Shown: one piece after another, positions 37,612-45,614 of the stretch | How the letters are laid out: every line of letters starts with the position of its first letter | How positions within the stretch are numbered: position 1 is the stretch's first letter | Assembly (NCBI RefSeq): GCF_008728855.1 | Contig: NZ_CP042906.1 | Span: forward strand, 4,453,570-4,517,569 | DNA: 64,000 nucleotides | DNA from: Hypericibacter terrae | GTDB lineage: Bacteria > Pseudomonadota > Alphaproteobacteria > Dongiales > Dongiaceae | Direction: 5' to 3' | Notes under the pieces: generated by a model | Databases searched by the model: none | What the model was told of the DNA's origin: nothing | Seen by the model: the letters and a program-made list of their open reading frames with translations, nothing else | Made by a program: the position numbers and the translations under genes

Positions 37612-37772
37612 TCCCGGGAGGTCTCACCCGGGCTGATCGGCGAGGTTCCGGGCGCTCCTGATTAGGCTTACGCGGGGCCCTTGGCAAGGCGTCGTCCGGT
37701 CACGGGGCCGTGAGCCAAGCCCCTGAAGGAGCATGGGATTTTTGGCCGCAGGGCGGCTTTTGCGCAGAACTG

Positions 37773-37802
37773 TTGCGTTCCGCCCGGGGCTTGGCCTATA
37801 AG
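37773..37802 (+). promoter_or_regulatory. Putative promoter of rpmE
   Basis: TTGCGT (37773-37778) and TATAAG (37797-37802) are 18 bases apart, 31 bases before the rpmE ATG. Confidence 0.5.
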
Positions 37803-37832
37803 CCTCCCCTCTCGCGACGGAGCGCCAGGATC

Positions 37833-38060
37833 ATGAAGAAAGACATTCATCCCGATTATCACGAGATCAACATCGTGATGACCGATGGGACCGCCTACAA
37901 GACCCGGTCGACCTACGGCAAGCCCGGCGACACGCTGCGGCTCGACATCGACCCGAAGTCGCACCCGGCCTGGACCGGCGTCCATCGCCTGATGGACAGC
38001 GGCGGCCAGCTCGCGAAGTTCAAGAAGCGCTTCTCCGGCATCGGCCTGAAGAACAGCTGA
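37833..38060 (+). CDS. rpmE: 50S ribosomal protein L31
   Basis: 75 residues. [26 protein letters not shown]-type [17 protein letters not shown] and the C-terminal FKKRFSGIG are typical of the alphaproteobacterial L31. None of the four zinc-binding cysteines of the zinc form is present, so this is the zinc-free C-minus type. The ATG is fixed by the family start; the open frame goes 41 codons further up. Confidence 0.95.
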   Translation: MKKDIHPDYHEINIVMTDGTAYKTRSTYGKPGDTLRLDIDPKSHPAWTGVHRLMDSGGQLAKFKKRFSGIGLKNS

Positions 38061-38087
38061 TCGCCGAGCATCCGCGAACGGATTTCC

Positions 38088-38120
38088 GGGGCGCCCCTCA
38101 TAAGGGCGCCCTGTTGCTTT
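38088..38120 (+). terminator. Rho-independent terminator of rpmE
   Basis: GGGGCGCCC and GGGCGCCC pair around CTCATAA, followed by TGTTGCTTTT; it starts 28 bases after the stop. Confidence 0.75.
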
Positions 38121-38139
38121 TGGGGGCCCGCGTCGAAGG

Positions 38140-38577
38140 CTAGTGGCGCGCCGCGGGGATGGCAGGTGCCCGCGCCATGTCGGCGGCCAGATCGTCGAGC
38201 CGCGCGATGCGGTGATAGAGGCTGAGGCTGCGCTCGAGCAGCGTCTGCAGCCGCTGCGGCAGTCCCAGTTCGCTCCAGGGTCCCTCGATCTCGCAGATGC
38301 TGCGCCCGCCCAGCCGGTGCTCGGGCCTGGTCGCGTCGTCGCGGCTGAGCTCGCCGGCATGGACCGCCTTCTGCACCAGGAGCCAGGCGATGATCTGGGT
38401 CAGGCGCGCGGTGAGGCGCATGGATTCGCAGCTCGTCACCAGTTCCACCGCGGCGCGGCTCGGGCTCGCCGGCTGCCATTGGCGCTCGGCGAAATAATCG
38501 CGGGCTTCGCGGATGAGGGCCATCGCCTCGTCATAGGTGCGGTCGAAGAAGGCGACGGGGGTCGGGCTGTTCGTCAT
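38140..38577 (-). CDS. rcdA: RcdA-like protein (DUF1465 family), regulator of CtrA degradation
   Basis: 145 residues from ATG 38577; the open frame starts 27 codons earlier in low-complexity sequence. The motif ESMRLTARLTQIIAWLLVQKAVHAGELS is the RcdA/DUF1465 hallmark of a three-helix bundle. In Caulobacter, RcdA is a ClpXP adaptor that helps degrade CtrA, with CpdR and PopA. The function here is transferred from that family. Convergent with rpmE. Confidence 0.85.
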   Translation of the reverse strand: MTNSPTPVAFFDRTYDEAMALIREARDYFAERQWQPASPSRAAVELVTSCESMRLTARLTQIIAWLLVQKAVHAGELSRDDATRPEHRLGGRSICEIEGPWSELGLPQRLQTLLERSLSLYHRIARLDDLAADMARAPAIPAARH

Positions 38578-38781
38578 CGAAGGCGTTCTTCCTGATCTTC
38601 CGTCGAGCGAATCTGCCGGTCCCCATGGAGGGGCGCCCGCGCGGGGGACCCTCGCCACCTGCGGGCTGGCAAACCGCCAGCCTGCCCCGCTGGAATTAAG
38701 AAACTCTTTGGCCCGGCTTGCAAGCCGAAAGCACTAAGACCGAGTCGCGGAAAAACCCGGTTTTCAAGGGGTTTCCCGCCC

Positions 38782-38810
38782 CTTGCGGGGGTCATTTTCC
38801 CTCCCCATAT
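38782..38810 (+). promoter_or_regulatory. RpoH (sigma-32) promoter of the hsp20 gene
   Basis: CTTG at 38782-38785 and CCCCATAT at 38803-38810 are 17 bases apart, which matches the alphaproteobacterial heat-shock consensus well. The predicted start is near 38816, giving a leader of about 105 bases. It lies in the 343-base gap between rcdA and hsp20, which holds no other gene; the rest of the gap is a leader and the rcdA upstream region. Confidence 0.75.
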
Positions 38811-38814
38811 CGTG

Positions 38815-38923
38815 GTCTGTCGGGCGCCGATGATCGGGTCCGACAGACGACCGTAACGGCCGAGGGTCGACTCTTCAGAGTGATCTTCGGGATCGGAACC
38901 CATATGGCTCAAAGGAGAATATG
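38815..38923 (+). promoter_or_regulatory. Structured hsp20 5' leader, ROSE-like RNA thermometer candidate
   Basis: The leader holds a perfect 9-bp hairpin (GTCTGTCGG 38815-38823 with CCGACAGAC 38840-38848), a second small one (ACTCT/AGAGT near 38870), and a last hairpin in which CATAT (38901-38905) pairs with ATATG (38919-38923) and CTC with GAG, so the ribosome-binding site AAGGAG and the start codon are both inside the stem. Such weak, multi-hairpin leaders of small heat-shock genes are the ROSE type of thermometer. Seen in sequence; melting not tested. Confidence 0.6.
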
Positions 38924-39391
38924 GCCATGCGTACCTTCGATTTTTCCCCGCTCTATCGTTCCACTGTCGGCTTCGACAGCGTGACCCGTCTGCTCGAATC
39001 GGCGCTGCGTGCCGATGAGGGCCAGAACAGCTACCCGCCCTACAACATCGAGAAAACCGGTGAGAACGCCTACCGCATCACCATGGCGGTGGCGGGCTTC
39101 AGCGAGAGCGACATCACCATCACGGCCCAGGACAACAGCCTGGTCGTGACCGGCAAGATCGCGAAGACCGAGGAGGAGAAGAAGTTCCTCCATCGCGGCA
39201 TCGCCGGCCGGGCCTTCGAGCGGCGTTTCGAACTCGCGGAACATATCCGCGTCTCCGGCGCCAGCCTCGTCAACGGCCTGCTCCATGTCGATCTCGTGAA
39301 GGAAGTGCCGGAGGCGAAGAAGCCCCGCACCGTGAAGATCGAGACCGTCGCGCCGAAGCAGGCGACCGTGCTCGAGAACCAGGCGGCCTGA
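38921..39391 (+). CDS. Small heat-shock protein Hsp20 (IbpA-like)
   Basis: 156 residues. The alpha-crystallin domain runs from about residue 38 (YNIEKTGENAYRITMAVAGF) to FERRFELAEHIRVSGASLVNGLLHVDLVKEVPE; the IxI-like tail KIETV follows. The N-terminus MRTFDFSPLYRSTVGFD is that of the IbpA group. ATP-independent holdase for unfolded proteins. ATG 38921 follows AAGGAG by 4 bases. Regulated by the heat-shock promoter and leader described above. Confidence 0.95.
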   Translation: MAMRTFDFSPLYRSTVGFDSVTRLLESALRADEGQNSYPPYNIEKTGENAYRITMAVAGFSESDITITAQDNSLVVTGKIAKTEEEKKFLHRGIAGRAFERRFELAEHIRVSGASLVNGLLHVDLVKEVPEAKKPRTVKIETVAPKQATVLENQAA

Positions 39392-39425
39392 CGCCGTCTC
39401 GATAACAGACGCAGCTGAATGACGG

Positions 39426-39458
39426 AGAGCCGGACGAGACATCGTCCGGCTCTTTTTT
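39426..39458 (+). terminator. Rho-independent terminator of hsp20
   Basis: An 11-bp stem AGAGCCGGACG / CGTCCGGCTCT around a 6-base loop is followed by TTTTT. It lies 35 bases after the stop. Confidence 0.9.
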
Positions 39459-39461
39459 CTC

Positions 39462-39551
39462 AATTGTCATCCCCGCGAAAGCGGGGACCCAACTCTCAAC
39501 CGACGCCGCTGGATCGACATGGGCCCCCGCTTTCGCGGGGGTGACAATTGA
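39462..39551. repeat. Family B palindromic repeat
   Basis: The CCCCGCGAAAGCGGGG arm on the left faces CCCCGCTTTCGCGGGG on the right (with an extra C/G, GGGCCCCCGC). The outer edges TCAATTGTCA and TGACAATTGA extend the palindrome, so this copy is the longest seen here. Confidence 0.85.
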
Positions 39552-39619
39552 GAGCGGGAATGACAGCGAGAGCAGGCGGAAGATCACGACGACGACAGAG
39601 TTGCTGCGCAGCACCGCTT

Positions 39620-40417
39620 CTACCCGATCACCGTCCGCATCGCCGCGATCGTCTCGTTCGCGCGCTCGGTGATCATCATATGCCCGGTCTCCGGCAGCAC
39701 GATCTGCTTGGCCTGCGGCATCGCCTCCTTCAGCGGGATCGCGGCCTTGATGGGCGTCATGCGGTCGTCCGAGCCCAGCACGAGCAAGGTCGGGCAGCGC
39801 ACCTTGGCCGCCGCCACGGCCGCGCCCTGATAGGCGTCGCAGGCGGCGAGGTCGTTGGCGAGCGCGCCCTTGGGCCCGCGTTCCAGCACGCGCACGCCGC
39901 CGCCGAGCGTCCAGAGGCCCGGTGCGCGCTGGCCGCCGATGCTGCCGACCGGGCCATGGGCCCAGGACACGATCATGTCGATGGCGCGATGATCGCCGGC
40001 GCGCGCGGCCGCCAGCAGGTCGGGATGGACCGGCATGCGCGCCGCGGCCCCCAGCAGTACCAGTGTGGCGACGCGGTCGGGCGCCTTGCCAGCGGCCTCC
40101 AGTGCGATCAGCGCGCCCATGCTGTGGCCGGCAAGCGCGAGTTGGGTGAGCCGCGCCTCGTCCGCCAGCGCCAGCACCCAGTCGGCCATGGCGGGAATGG
40201 AGGGAAGCGGCGGGCCTTCGCTGCCGCCATGGCCCGGGAGATCGGGCACCAGCACGGCGCGGCCATGATTGGCGAAATAGCGCGCGATCGTGCTCCAGAC
40301 GCTGTGATCCATGCCGGCGCCGTGGATGAGGATCAGGCCCGGCTTCGCGGGATCGAATTCGTAGCCGCCGGTCGAAGCCTCGACCTTGCGGCCCGCCACC
40401 TTGAACTGGATTGCCAT
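39620..40417 (-). CDS. Alpha/beta hydrolase
   Basis: 265 residues. An oxyanion segment LILIHGAGMDHSVW, the nucleophile elbow AGHSMGALIALEA (Ser around 98), an acid in LVLGSDDRMTPIKAA and the His in LPETGHMMI complete the triad. Substrate unknown. It starts 10 bases after the metY-like gene, probably one operon. Confidence 0.9.
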   Translation of the reverse strand: MAIQFKVAGRKVEASTGGYEFDPAKPGLILIHGAGMDHSVWSTIARYFANHGRAVLVPDLPGHGGSEGPPLPSIPAMADWVLALADEARLTQLALAGHSMGALIALEAAGKAPDRVATLVLLGAAARMPVHPDLLAAARAGDHRAIDMIVSWAHGPVGSIGGQRAPGLWTLGGGVRVLERGPKGALANDLAACDAYQGAAVAAAKVRCPTLLVLGSDDRMTPIKAAIPLKEAMPQAKQIVLPETGHMMITERANETIAAMRTVIG

Positions 40418-40427
40418 GGTTCCTGCC

Positions 40428-41723
40428 TCAGCCCTTCTGCGAGGCGCGAAGCGCCTGGGCGATATCGGCCACGATGTCCTCGGGATCCTCGAGCCCGACC
40501 GAGAGCCGGATCATGTCTTCGCCGACGCCGGCCTTCTGCAAGGCTTCGGCATCCATCTGGCGATGGGTGGTCGAGGCCGGATGCAGGATGAGGGTCTTGG
40601 CATCGCCGACATTGGCGAGATGCGAGGCGAGGTTGAGCGCCTCGATGAAGCGCCGGCCGGCCTCGCGCCCGCCCTTGACGCCGAAGCTGACCATCGAGCC
40701 CGCCCCTTTCGGGAAGAGCCGCATGGCGAGCGCGTGGTCCGGATGATCGGGCAGCCCCGGATAATTGATCCAGGCGACGGCCGGATTGGCCTTCAGCGCC
40801 GCCACCACCTTTTCGGCATTCGAGACATGGCGCGCCATGCGCAGCGGCAGGGTCTCGATGCCCTGCAGGATATAGAAGGCGTTGGCGGGGCTCATCGAGG
40901 CGCCGAAATCGCGCAAGCCCTCGAGCCGGGCGCGCAGGATGAAGGCCGCCGGCCCGAACTCCTCGGCGAAATCGACGCCGTGATAGCCCGCATAGGGCTC
41001 GGTCAGGGTCGGGAACTTGCCCGACTTCTCCCAGTCGAACTTGCCGCTGTCGACCAGGAGGCCGCCGATCGCGAGGCCGTGGCCGCCCAGCCATTTGGTC
41101 GCCGAATGCAGCAGCAGATCGACCCCATGCTCGAACGGGCGGTTGAGATAGGGCGTCGAGAAGGTGGAATCGATCAGCAGCGGCAGGCCCGCCGCATGCG
41201 CGATGTCGGCGACCTTCTCGAGATCGAGCAGCTCGAGGCCGGGATTGCCGATGGTCTCGCCGAAGACGAGCCGCGTCTCGGGCCGGATCGCGGCGCGGAA
41301 GCCGTCGATGTCCCGCGGTTTCACGAAGGTGGTCTCGATGCCGAAGCGCGGCAGCGTGAGCTTCAGCAGATTGACGCTGCCGCCATAGAGCGAGGCCGAG
41401 GCGACGATATGGCCACCCGATCCCATGAGCGTGGTGATCGCCATCACGAAGGCCGCATGGCCGCTCGCGGACGCGACCGCACCGACACCGCCCTCGAGCG
41501 CCGCGATGCGCTCCTCGAGCACGGCCACCGTCGGGTTGGAGATGCGTGAATAGATGTGGCCGGTCTGCTCGAGATTGAACAGCGACGCCGCGTGATCGAC
41601 ATTCTCGAACACATAGGAGGTCGTCTGATAGATCGGCACGGCGCGCGCGCCGGTGACGGGATCGGGCCGCTGGCCCGCATGCAGGCTGAGGCTGTCGAAC
41701 TTGAGCGATTTCGGATCGGCCAT
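40428..41723 (-). CDS. Cys/Met metabolism PLP enzyme, O-acetyl/O-succinylhomoserine sulfhydrylase type
   Basis: 431 residues. The PLP lysine lies in HSATKWLGGHG, with YSRISNPTVAVLEERIAALEGG and the start FDSLSLHAGQRPDPVTGARAVPIYQTTSY typical of MetY/MetZ. These enzymes make homocysteine from an activated homoserine and sulfide. Its length and the SVGLEDPEDIVADI ending fit MetY (O-acetylhomoserine). No SAM riboswitch was recognised upstream; the upstream gap is described under the RNA entries. The alpha/beta hydrolase follows, but whether it is MetX-like is not shown; its motif differs. Confidence 0.88.
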   Translation of the reverse strand: MADPKSLKFDSLSLHAGQRPDPVTGARAVPIYQTTSYVFENVDHAASLFNLEQTGHIYSRISNPTVAVLEERIAALEGGVGAVASASGHAAFVMAITTLMGSGGHIVASASLYGGSVNLLKLTLPRFGIETTFVKPRDIDGFRAAIRPETRLVFGETIGNPGLELLDLEKVADIAHAAGLPLLIDSTFSTPYLNRPFEHGVDLLLHSATKWLGGHGLAIGGLLVDSGKFDWEKSGKFPTLTEPYAGYHGVDFAEEFGPAAFILRARLEGLRDFGASMSPANAFYILQGIETLPLRMARHVSNAEKVVAALKANPAVAWINYPGLPDHPDHALAMRLFPKGAGSMVSFGVKGGREAGRRFIEALNLASHLANVGDAKTLILHPASTTHRQMDAEALQKAGVGEDMIRLSVGLEDPEDIVADIAQALRASQKG

Positions 41724-41897
41724 GGCATCGATGCTTTCGAGGAACAGCGCTCGCGAGAGATCACGAGCCTTCGCGCCTTCTCACCATAGACACGGAGCGA
41801 CGGCAAGCGCGAGAGAGCTATCGCGTCGGGCTGCAGACCGGCAATCGAGGAAAATTTTCGCGAAGCGTCGGTGGCGAAACGGTGCCCGGAAAGAAGA

Positions 41898-41939
41898 AGG
41901 CCGCTCGATTCCTGTTCGGAACCGGCGGCCTATTTTTTT
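41898..41939 (+). terminator. Plus-strand terminator-like hairpin with no plus-strand gene before it
   Basis: AGGCCGC and GCGGCCT form a stem with an inner TTCC/GGAA pair, followed by ATTTTTTT. All coding genes to the left are on the minus strand, so it would end an unannotated plus-strand RNA, if any. The 41724-42276 stretch otherwise shows nothing I can name; the short open frames there have no supporting features. Confidence 0.45.
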
Positions 41940-42276
41940 ATCTGAGCCTCAACCTGTCTAACTTGCTTCAGCGCCGGGAACGTTAGGTGGCAGAAGGCCG
42001 CATCGTCAAGCCGAGATTGTGGTTGACTTGCAACGACCCGTTTGATTCACCCGCGATGCGCGCAGCGGCTCATTGACATTTGTTGGACGTCGAACGATTG
42101 GCCCCGGCGCGTTTACGAAATGTCCTACGCGGCCGCTCGGGATGTGGTGTTTTTCCGGCCACAGGATGCAGGAACGCCACAGTCTCCGGTCGCGATATCG
42201 CTGCAGCGACGCGCGTGCGAAGGCTGCGTCGCGGGGGGAGAATATATTTTTATGCAGCGGCACCAAACCCGGACAA

Positions 42277-42433
42277 AAAAGAGCCGCCGAGCGATGCCGG
42301 GCGGCTCAAGTCAGACAGGGAGGCGCAAACATGGATCCGAAGGACCCAAGAGAGAGGCTCGCTGAACGAACCCGTCTGACGCGAATCATTACCGAGAGTC
42401 CTTGAGGATTCGTTAACGCAACGATCAAAAATA
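42277..42433 (-). ncRNA. Candidate small RNA, promoter- and terminator-bounded
   Basis: On the minus strand an AT-rich promoter-like pair (TTTTTG at 42466-42461, TATAAA at 42445-42440, 15 bases apart) precedes about 157 bases that end in a perfect GAGCCGCC / GGCGGCTC hairpin and TTTTTT. The body contains CGCCTCCCTGTC, an anti-Shine-Dalgarno motif of the kind found in alphaproteobacterial regulatory RNAs. It could instead be the 3' end of the DUF1192 transcript. Candidate only. Confidence 0.45.
42331..42405 (+). CDS. Putative 24-residue ORF, antisense to the sRNA candidate
   Basis: ATG 42331 follows AGGGAGG by 7 bases. The peptide is charged (starts MDPKDPRERLAER, ends RIITESP). Its ribosome-binding site is exactly the complement of the CCTCCC motif of the minus-strand RNA, so one of the two readings is likely chance. 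I do not recognise a family. Confidence 0.3.
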   Translation: MDPKDPRERLAERTRLTRIITESP

Positions 42434-42508
42434 AAGCATTTTATATCAATGAATTAATTCCAAAAAGGCCCCGTTTTGGTCGGTTCTTGCTGTCACGGGC
42501 GGGCCGCT

Positions 42509-42694
42509 TCAGGGTTTCTTGAAGAAAGCCGCCGCGGCGCCGAGGTGGCTGCGCTTGGCGGCGATCTTGGCCTCGACGCGGCGGATCTCGCCCTTGAGCT
42601 CGTCGATATAGCCTTCGAGCTCGGCGACCGAGAGCGGTTCGAGATCGCGCAGCTTCGGGGCTGCCTTGCGGGGTTCCAGCTCTTCGGGATCCAT
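42509..42694 (-). CDS. DUF1192-family small protein
   Basis: 61 residues from ATG 42694, which has GGAGG 5 bases upstream. The typical pattern is an acidic start (MDPEELEPRKAAPKL), then LEPLSVAELEGYIDELKGEIRRVEAKIAAK coiled coil, ending AAAFFKKP. Members are small alphaproteobacterial proteins without known function. It is divergent from the quinone oxidoreductase gene. Confidence 0.85.
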   Translation of the reverse strand: MDPEELEPRKAAPKLRDLEPLSVAELEGYIDELKGEIRRVEAKIAAKRSHLGAAAAFFKKP

Positions 42695-42846
42695 CGCGTC
42701 CTCCGCGGGGCGGCTTGCGCTCGTTTCCGGCGCCAGTGTAGATGACGACACTCTAATCGACCCACCGCCCGACGCAGAAGCCCCGCGGGGTCACCCCCGC
42801 GGATGCGAGCCGCGCCGCGCCCCCACTAGCCATCCCGAGGCCCCTC

Positions 42847-43848
42847 ATGACCGTCGCGCTGCCCGCCGAGATGACCGCCATTGCCATTCCGACGCCAGGC
42901 GGGCCCGAAGCCCTGGTGCCGCAGCGCCGGTCGATGCCGAAGCCGGGCGTGGGCGAGCTGTTAATCAAGGTTGCCGCCGCCGGGGTGAACCGGCCCGATG
43001 TGCTGCAGCGCCAGGGCAATTACGCGCCGCCGCCCGGCGCCACCGACATCCCGGGGCTCGAGATCGCGGGCGAGGTGGTGGCGAGCGGCGGCGAGGCCGG
43101 CCCCTGGAAGATCGGCGACAAGCTCTGCGCGCTCGTTGCCGGCGGCGGCTATGCCGAGTATTGCGCGGTGCCGGCGCCGCAATGCCTGCCGGTCCCGCGC
43201 GGGCTGGATCTGATCCAGGCGGCGGCCATTCCCGAAACCTTCTTCACCGTCTGGACCAATGTGTTCGAGCGCGGCGCCCTCAAGCCCGGCGAGGTGTTCC
43301 TCGTCCATGGCGGCAGCAGCGGCATCGGCACCACCGCGATCCAACTGGCAGCCCAATTGGGCTCGCGCGTGATCGCGACCGCGGGCGGCGCCGACAAGGC
43401 CGCGGCCTGCCGCTCCCTGGGCGCCGAACGCGCCGTCGATTACCGCGCCGAGGACTTCGTCGCGGCGGCGATGGAGATGACCGAGGGCAGGGGCGTCAAT
43501 GTCATCCTCGACATGGTCGGCGGCGATTATTTCGCGCGGAACCTGAAATGCCTGGCGATGGAGGGCCGCATCGTCCAGATCGCCTTCCTCAAAGGCAGCA
43601 AAGTCGAGCTCGACCTCGCGCCCCTGATGATGAAGCGCCAGACCCTGACCGGCTCGACGCTGCGGCCGCGCTCGGTCGCCGAGAAGGGCGCCATCGCCAA
43701 CGCTCTGAAAGACCGGGTCTGGCCGCTGATCGAGGCCGGCCGCGTCCAGCCGATCCTCTACAAGACCTTCCCGCTGGCGGAGGCCGCGGCGGCCCACCGG
43801 CTGATGGAATCGAGCGCCCATATCGGCAAGATCGTGCTGACGGTCTGA
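42847..43848 (+). CDS. NAD(P)H quinone oxidoreductase, PIG3/QOR family of MDR
   Basis: 333 residues. GVNRPDVLQRQGNYAPPPG and GLEIAGEVVASGG are typical of the PIG3 group; the cofactor loop is HGGSSGIGTTAIQLA, and the C-terminal AEAAAAHRLMESSAHIGKIVL completes the MDR fold. No zinc ligands. Likely reduces small quinones or reactive carbonyls with NADPH. Confidence 0.9.
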   Translation: MTVALPAEMTAIAIPTPGGPEALVPQRRSMPKPGVGELLIKVAAAGVNRPDVLQRQGNYAPPPGATDIPGLEIAGEVVASGGEAGPWKIGDKLCALVAGGGYAEYCAVPAPQCLPVPRGLDLIQAAAIPETFFTVWTNVFERGALKPGEVFLVHGGSSGIGTTAIQLAAQLGSRVIATAGGADKAAACRSLGAERAVDYRAEDFVAAAMEMTEGRGVNVILDMVGGDYFARNLKCLAMEGRIVQIAFLKGSKVELDLAPLMMKRQTLTGSTLRPRSVAEKGAIANALKDRVWPLIEAGRVQPILYKTFPLAEAAAAHRLMESSAHIGKIVLTV

Positions 43849-44130
43849 ACCGGCGCGAAAGTCCGTCGTCCGAGCCCTATGTGCTTGGGCTGTCAGGATT
43901 TTTCGGAATCGGCCGGATCCGGGAAGGCCGCCGCAATTTCCTATGGCGGCGGCGGGCCTCAAATGCTATTCCCGCCCGGTCCGGACCGCTTGGGCGGCCG
44001 GCGCCGCGATCCCATATAAGTCGAACCGGCTCGCGGCCGTCTTCCCGGGTATTCCCCGCGGAGGGCGGCGCCCCTTGAGCCGCATCCGATTTTACCGCCG
44101 GTCCACCGTTGGATTTCGAGGAGAGATGAA

Positions 44131-44799
44131 ATGGCCCGTCTGCTGATGCCCAAGGCAACCGCCGTATGGCTGGTGGAGAACACCGCGCTGAGCTTCGAGC
44201 AGATCGCCGAGTTCTGCAGCCTGCATCCGCTCGAGGTCCAGGGCATCGCGGATGGCGAGGTCGCGATCGGCATTGTCGGGCTCGACCCCGTCGCCAACGG
44301 CCAGGTCACGATGGACGAGATCGAGCGCGCGCAGAAGGATCCGACGCTGCATCTGAAGCTGCTGCGCCAGAACATCCCGCAGCCGCTGCCGCGCACCAAG
44401 GGCCCGCGCTACACGCCGGTCTCCAAGCGCCAGGACAAGCCCGATGCGGTGGCCTGGCTGGTTCGCCATCACCCCGAGCTGGGCGATGCCGCGATCGCGC
44501 GCCTGATCGGCACCACCAAGAGCACGATCGCGGCGGTGCGCGACCGCACCCACTGGAACTCGTCGAACCTGAAGCCGCGCGATCCGGTGCTGCTCGGGCT
44601 CTGCACCCAGACCGACCTGAACGCCGCCGTCGCCCGCGCGCGCAAGGCGCTCGGCAAGCCGCCCGAAGGCGACACGCCGCCGGCGCCCGTGCCGGAGACA
44701 CCGGCCGAGCCCACGACCGAGACCAAGGACCGCTCGATGCTCGGCGGCTTCGACATCGCCGCCTTCATGCAGAAGTCGGGCGGCTCGTCGGGATCGTAA
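44131..44799 (+). CDS. TrcR-like cell-cycle transcriptional regulator (DUF1013 family)
   Basis: 222 residues. The N-terminal MPKATAVWLVENTALSFEQIAEFCSLHPLEVQGIADGE and the second DAVAWLVRHHPELGDAAIARLIGTTKSTIAAVRDR are two helix-turn-helix-like repeats of the family. TrcR (DUF1013) acts on cell-cycle promoters in alphaproteobacteria. The last ~50 residues are Pro/Glu/Thr-rich. Good ribosome-binding site (GAGGAGAG, 8 bases). The 282-base gap before it shows no gene. Confidence 0.85.
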   Translation: MARLLMPKATAVWLVENTALSFEQIAEFCSLHPLEVQGIADGEVAIGIVGLDPVANGQVTMDEIERAQKDPTLHLKLLRQNIPQPLPRTKGPRYTPVSKRQDKPDAVAWLVRHHPELGDAAIARLIGTTKSTIAAVRDRTHWNSSNLKPRDPVLLGLCTQTDLNAAVARARKALGKPPEGDTPPAPVPETPAEPTTETKDRSMLGGFDIAAFMQKSGGSSGS

Positions 44800-44824
44800 A
44801 CCCGCCTCGCTGGCTACCGCTTCA

Positions 44825-44857
44825 CTGTGATCCCCGGGCGCGATCCGGGGACACAGT
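44825..44857. repeat. Short palindromic repeat after trcR
   Basis: GTGATCCCCGGGCGCG ATCCGGGGACAC folds into a hairpin. It lies 26 bases after the stop and may terminate the trcR transcript. Confidence 0.55.
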
Positions 44858-44939
44858 CATTGCGACTGCGCGACGAAGCTGACCCCCGATGTCCGTGTCA
44901 AGCGCGAGCAAGGCAGCGGAGGGCGAGGCGCCGGGTCCG

Positions 44940-45392
44940 TCAGGCCGCCGCCAGCTTGGCTTTGAGATAGCGGCCGACCAGCAGCGCCGTCGGGTAGGAG
45001 ACCTGCTCCTCTGCCTGAGCGTGCAGGATCAGCTTCTCGGCAAACTGCGCGACATCCGGCTTGTTCTCGGCCCTCGCGGCATCGACGAGATGTCCCAATG
45101 CCGCGACGATCGCCTTGTGCTCGGCCAACATCCCGGGCAACTCGACTTCGAGCCTGTCGGTCATCTTGAGCGCTGCAGCCATTCCTTTCTCGACCTTGCC
45201 TTGAGACAGCGGCACCAAAAGACCGAGGGGAGGCAAAGCGTATTCCTCCTCCTTCACGAAGTGAGGATGCAGGACTTTTGCAACCGCCTTGGCAGCCTCT
45301 CCCGTCTGGCCTCCCGCCTTGGTGGCCTTCGCCAGTTCTGCATGCAGTTCTTCATGCTCGATTTTGAGAGGGCGAGGAATCTCGAACGTCAT
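44940..45392 (-). CDS. Hemerythrin HHE domain protein
   Basis: 150 residues from ATG 45392, which follows CAGGAGG by 6 bases; the longer frame is not needed. Metal ligands are placed in KIEHEELHAEL, HPHFVKEEEYALPP, MLAEHKAIVAALG and LILHAQAEEQVSYP, a four-helix di-iron fold. Such proteins bind oxygen or nitric oxide; the role here is unknown. Confidence 0.85.
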   Translation of the reverse strand: MTFEIPRPLKIEHEELHAELAKATKAGGQTGEAAKAVAKVLHPHFVKEEEYALPPLGLLVPLSQGKVEKGMAAALKMTDRLEVELPGMLAEHKAIVAALGHLVDAARAENKPDVAQFAEKLILHAQAEEQVSYPTALLVGRYLKAKLAAA

Positions 45393-45614
45393 CGAAGCCT
45401 CCTGATGGGACATGAGGAACGCGCCAACGACCCGCGTCGGCGTGAAAGTCCATTCCAAACTGCCGACACTGACAGTTAAGTGAAAGTTTGCAATCTGTTC
45501 ACGGCAAAGGCATTGATCTGGCGCAAACGCCGCCGAAGTCGACCGGGAGCGACCCTGGAAACGCGCAGCGGAATCCAGACGGCCGAGAAGCGTCGAAGAG
45601 CGGCGGCCTGATGC

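Noticed and set aside
41724-41990. SAM riboswitch (SAM-II type) in front of the metY-like gene
   Set aside because: I looked for the conserved SAM-II core on the minus strand and did not find it.
42006-42266. Open frames of 60-110 codons in the metY-DUF1192 gap
   Set aside because: They overlap one another in all frames, have no ribosome-binding site and no recognisable motif.
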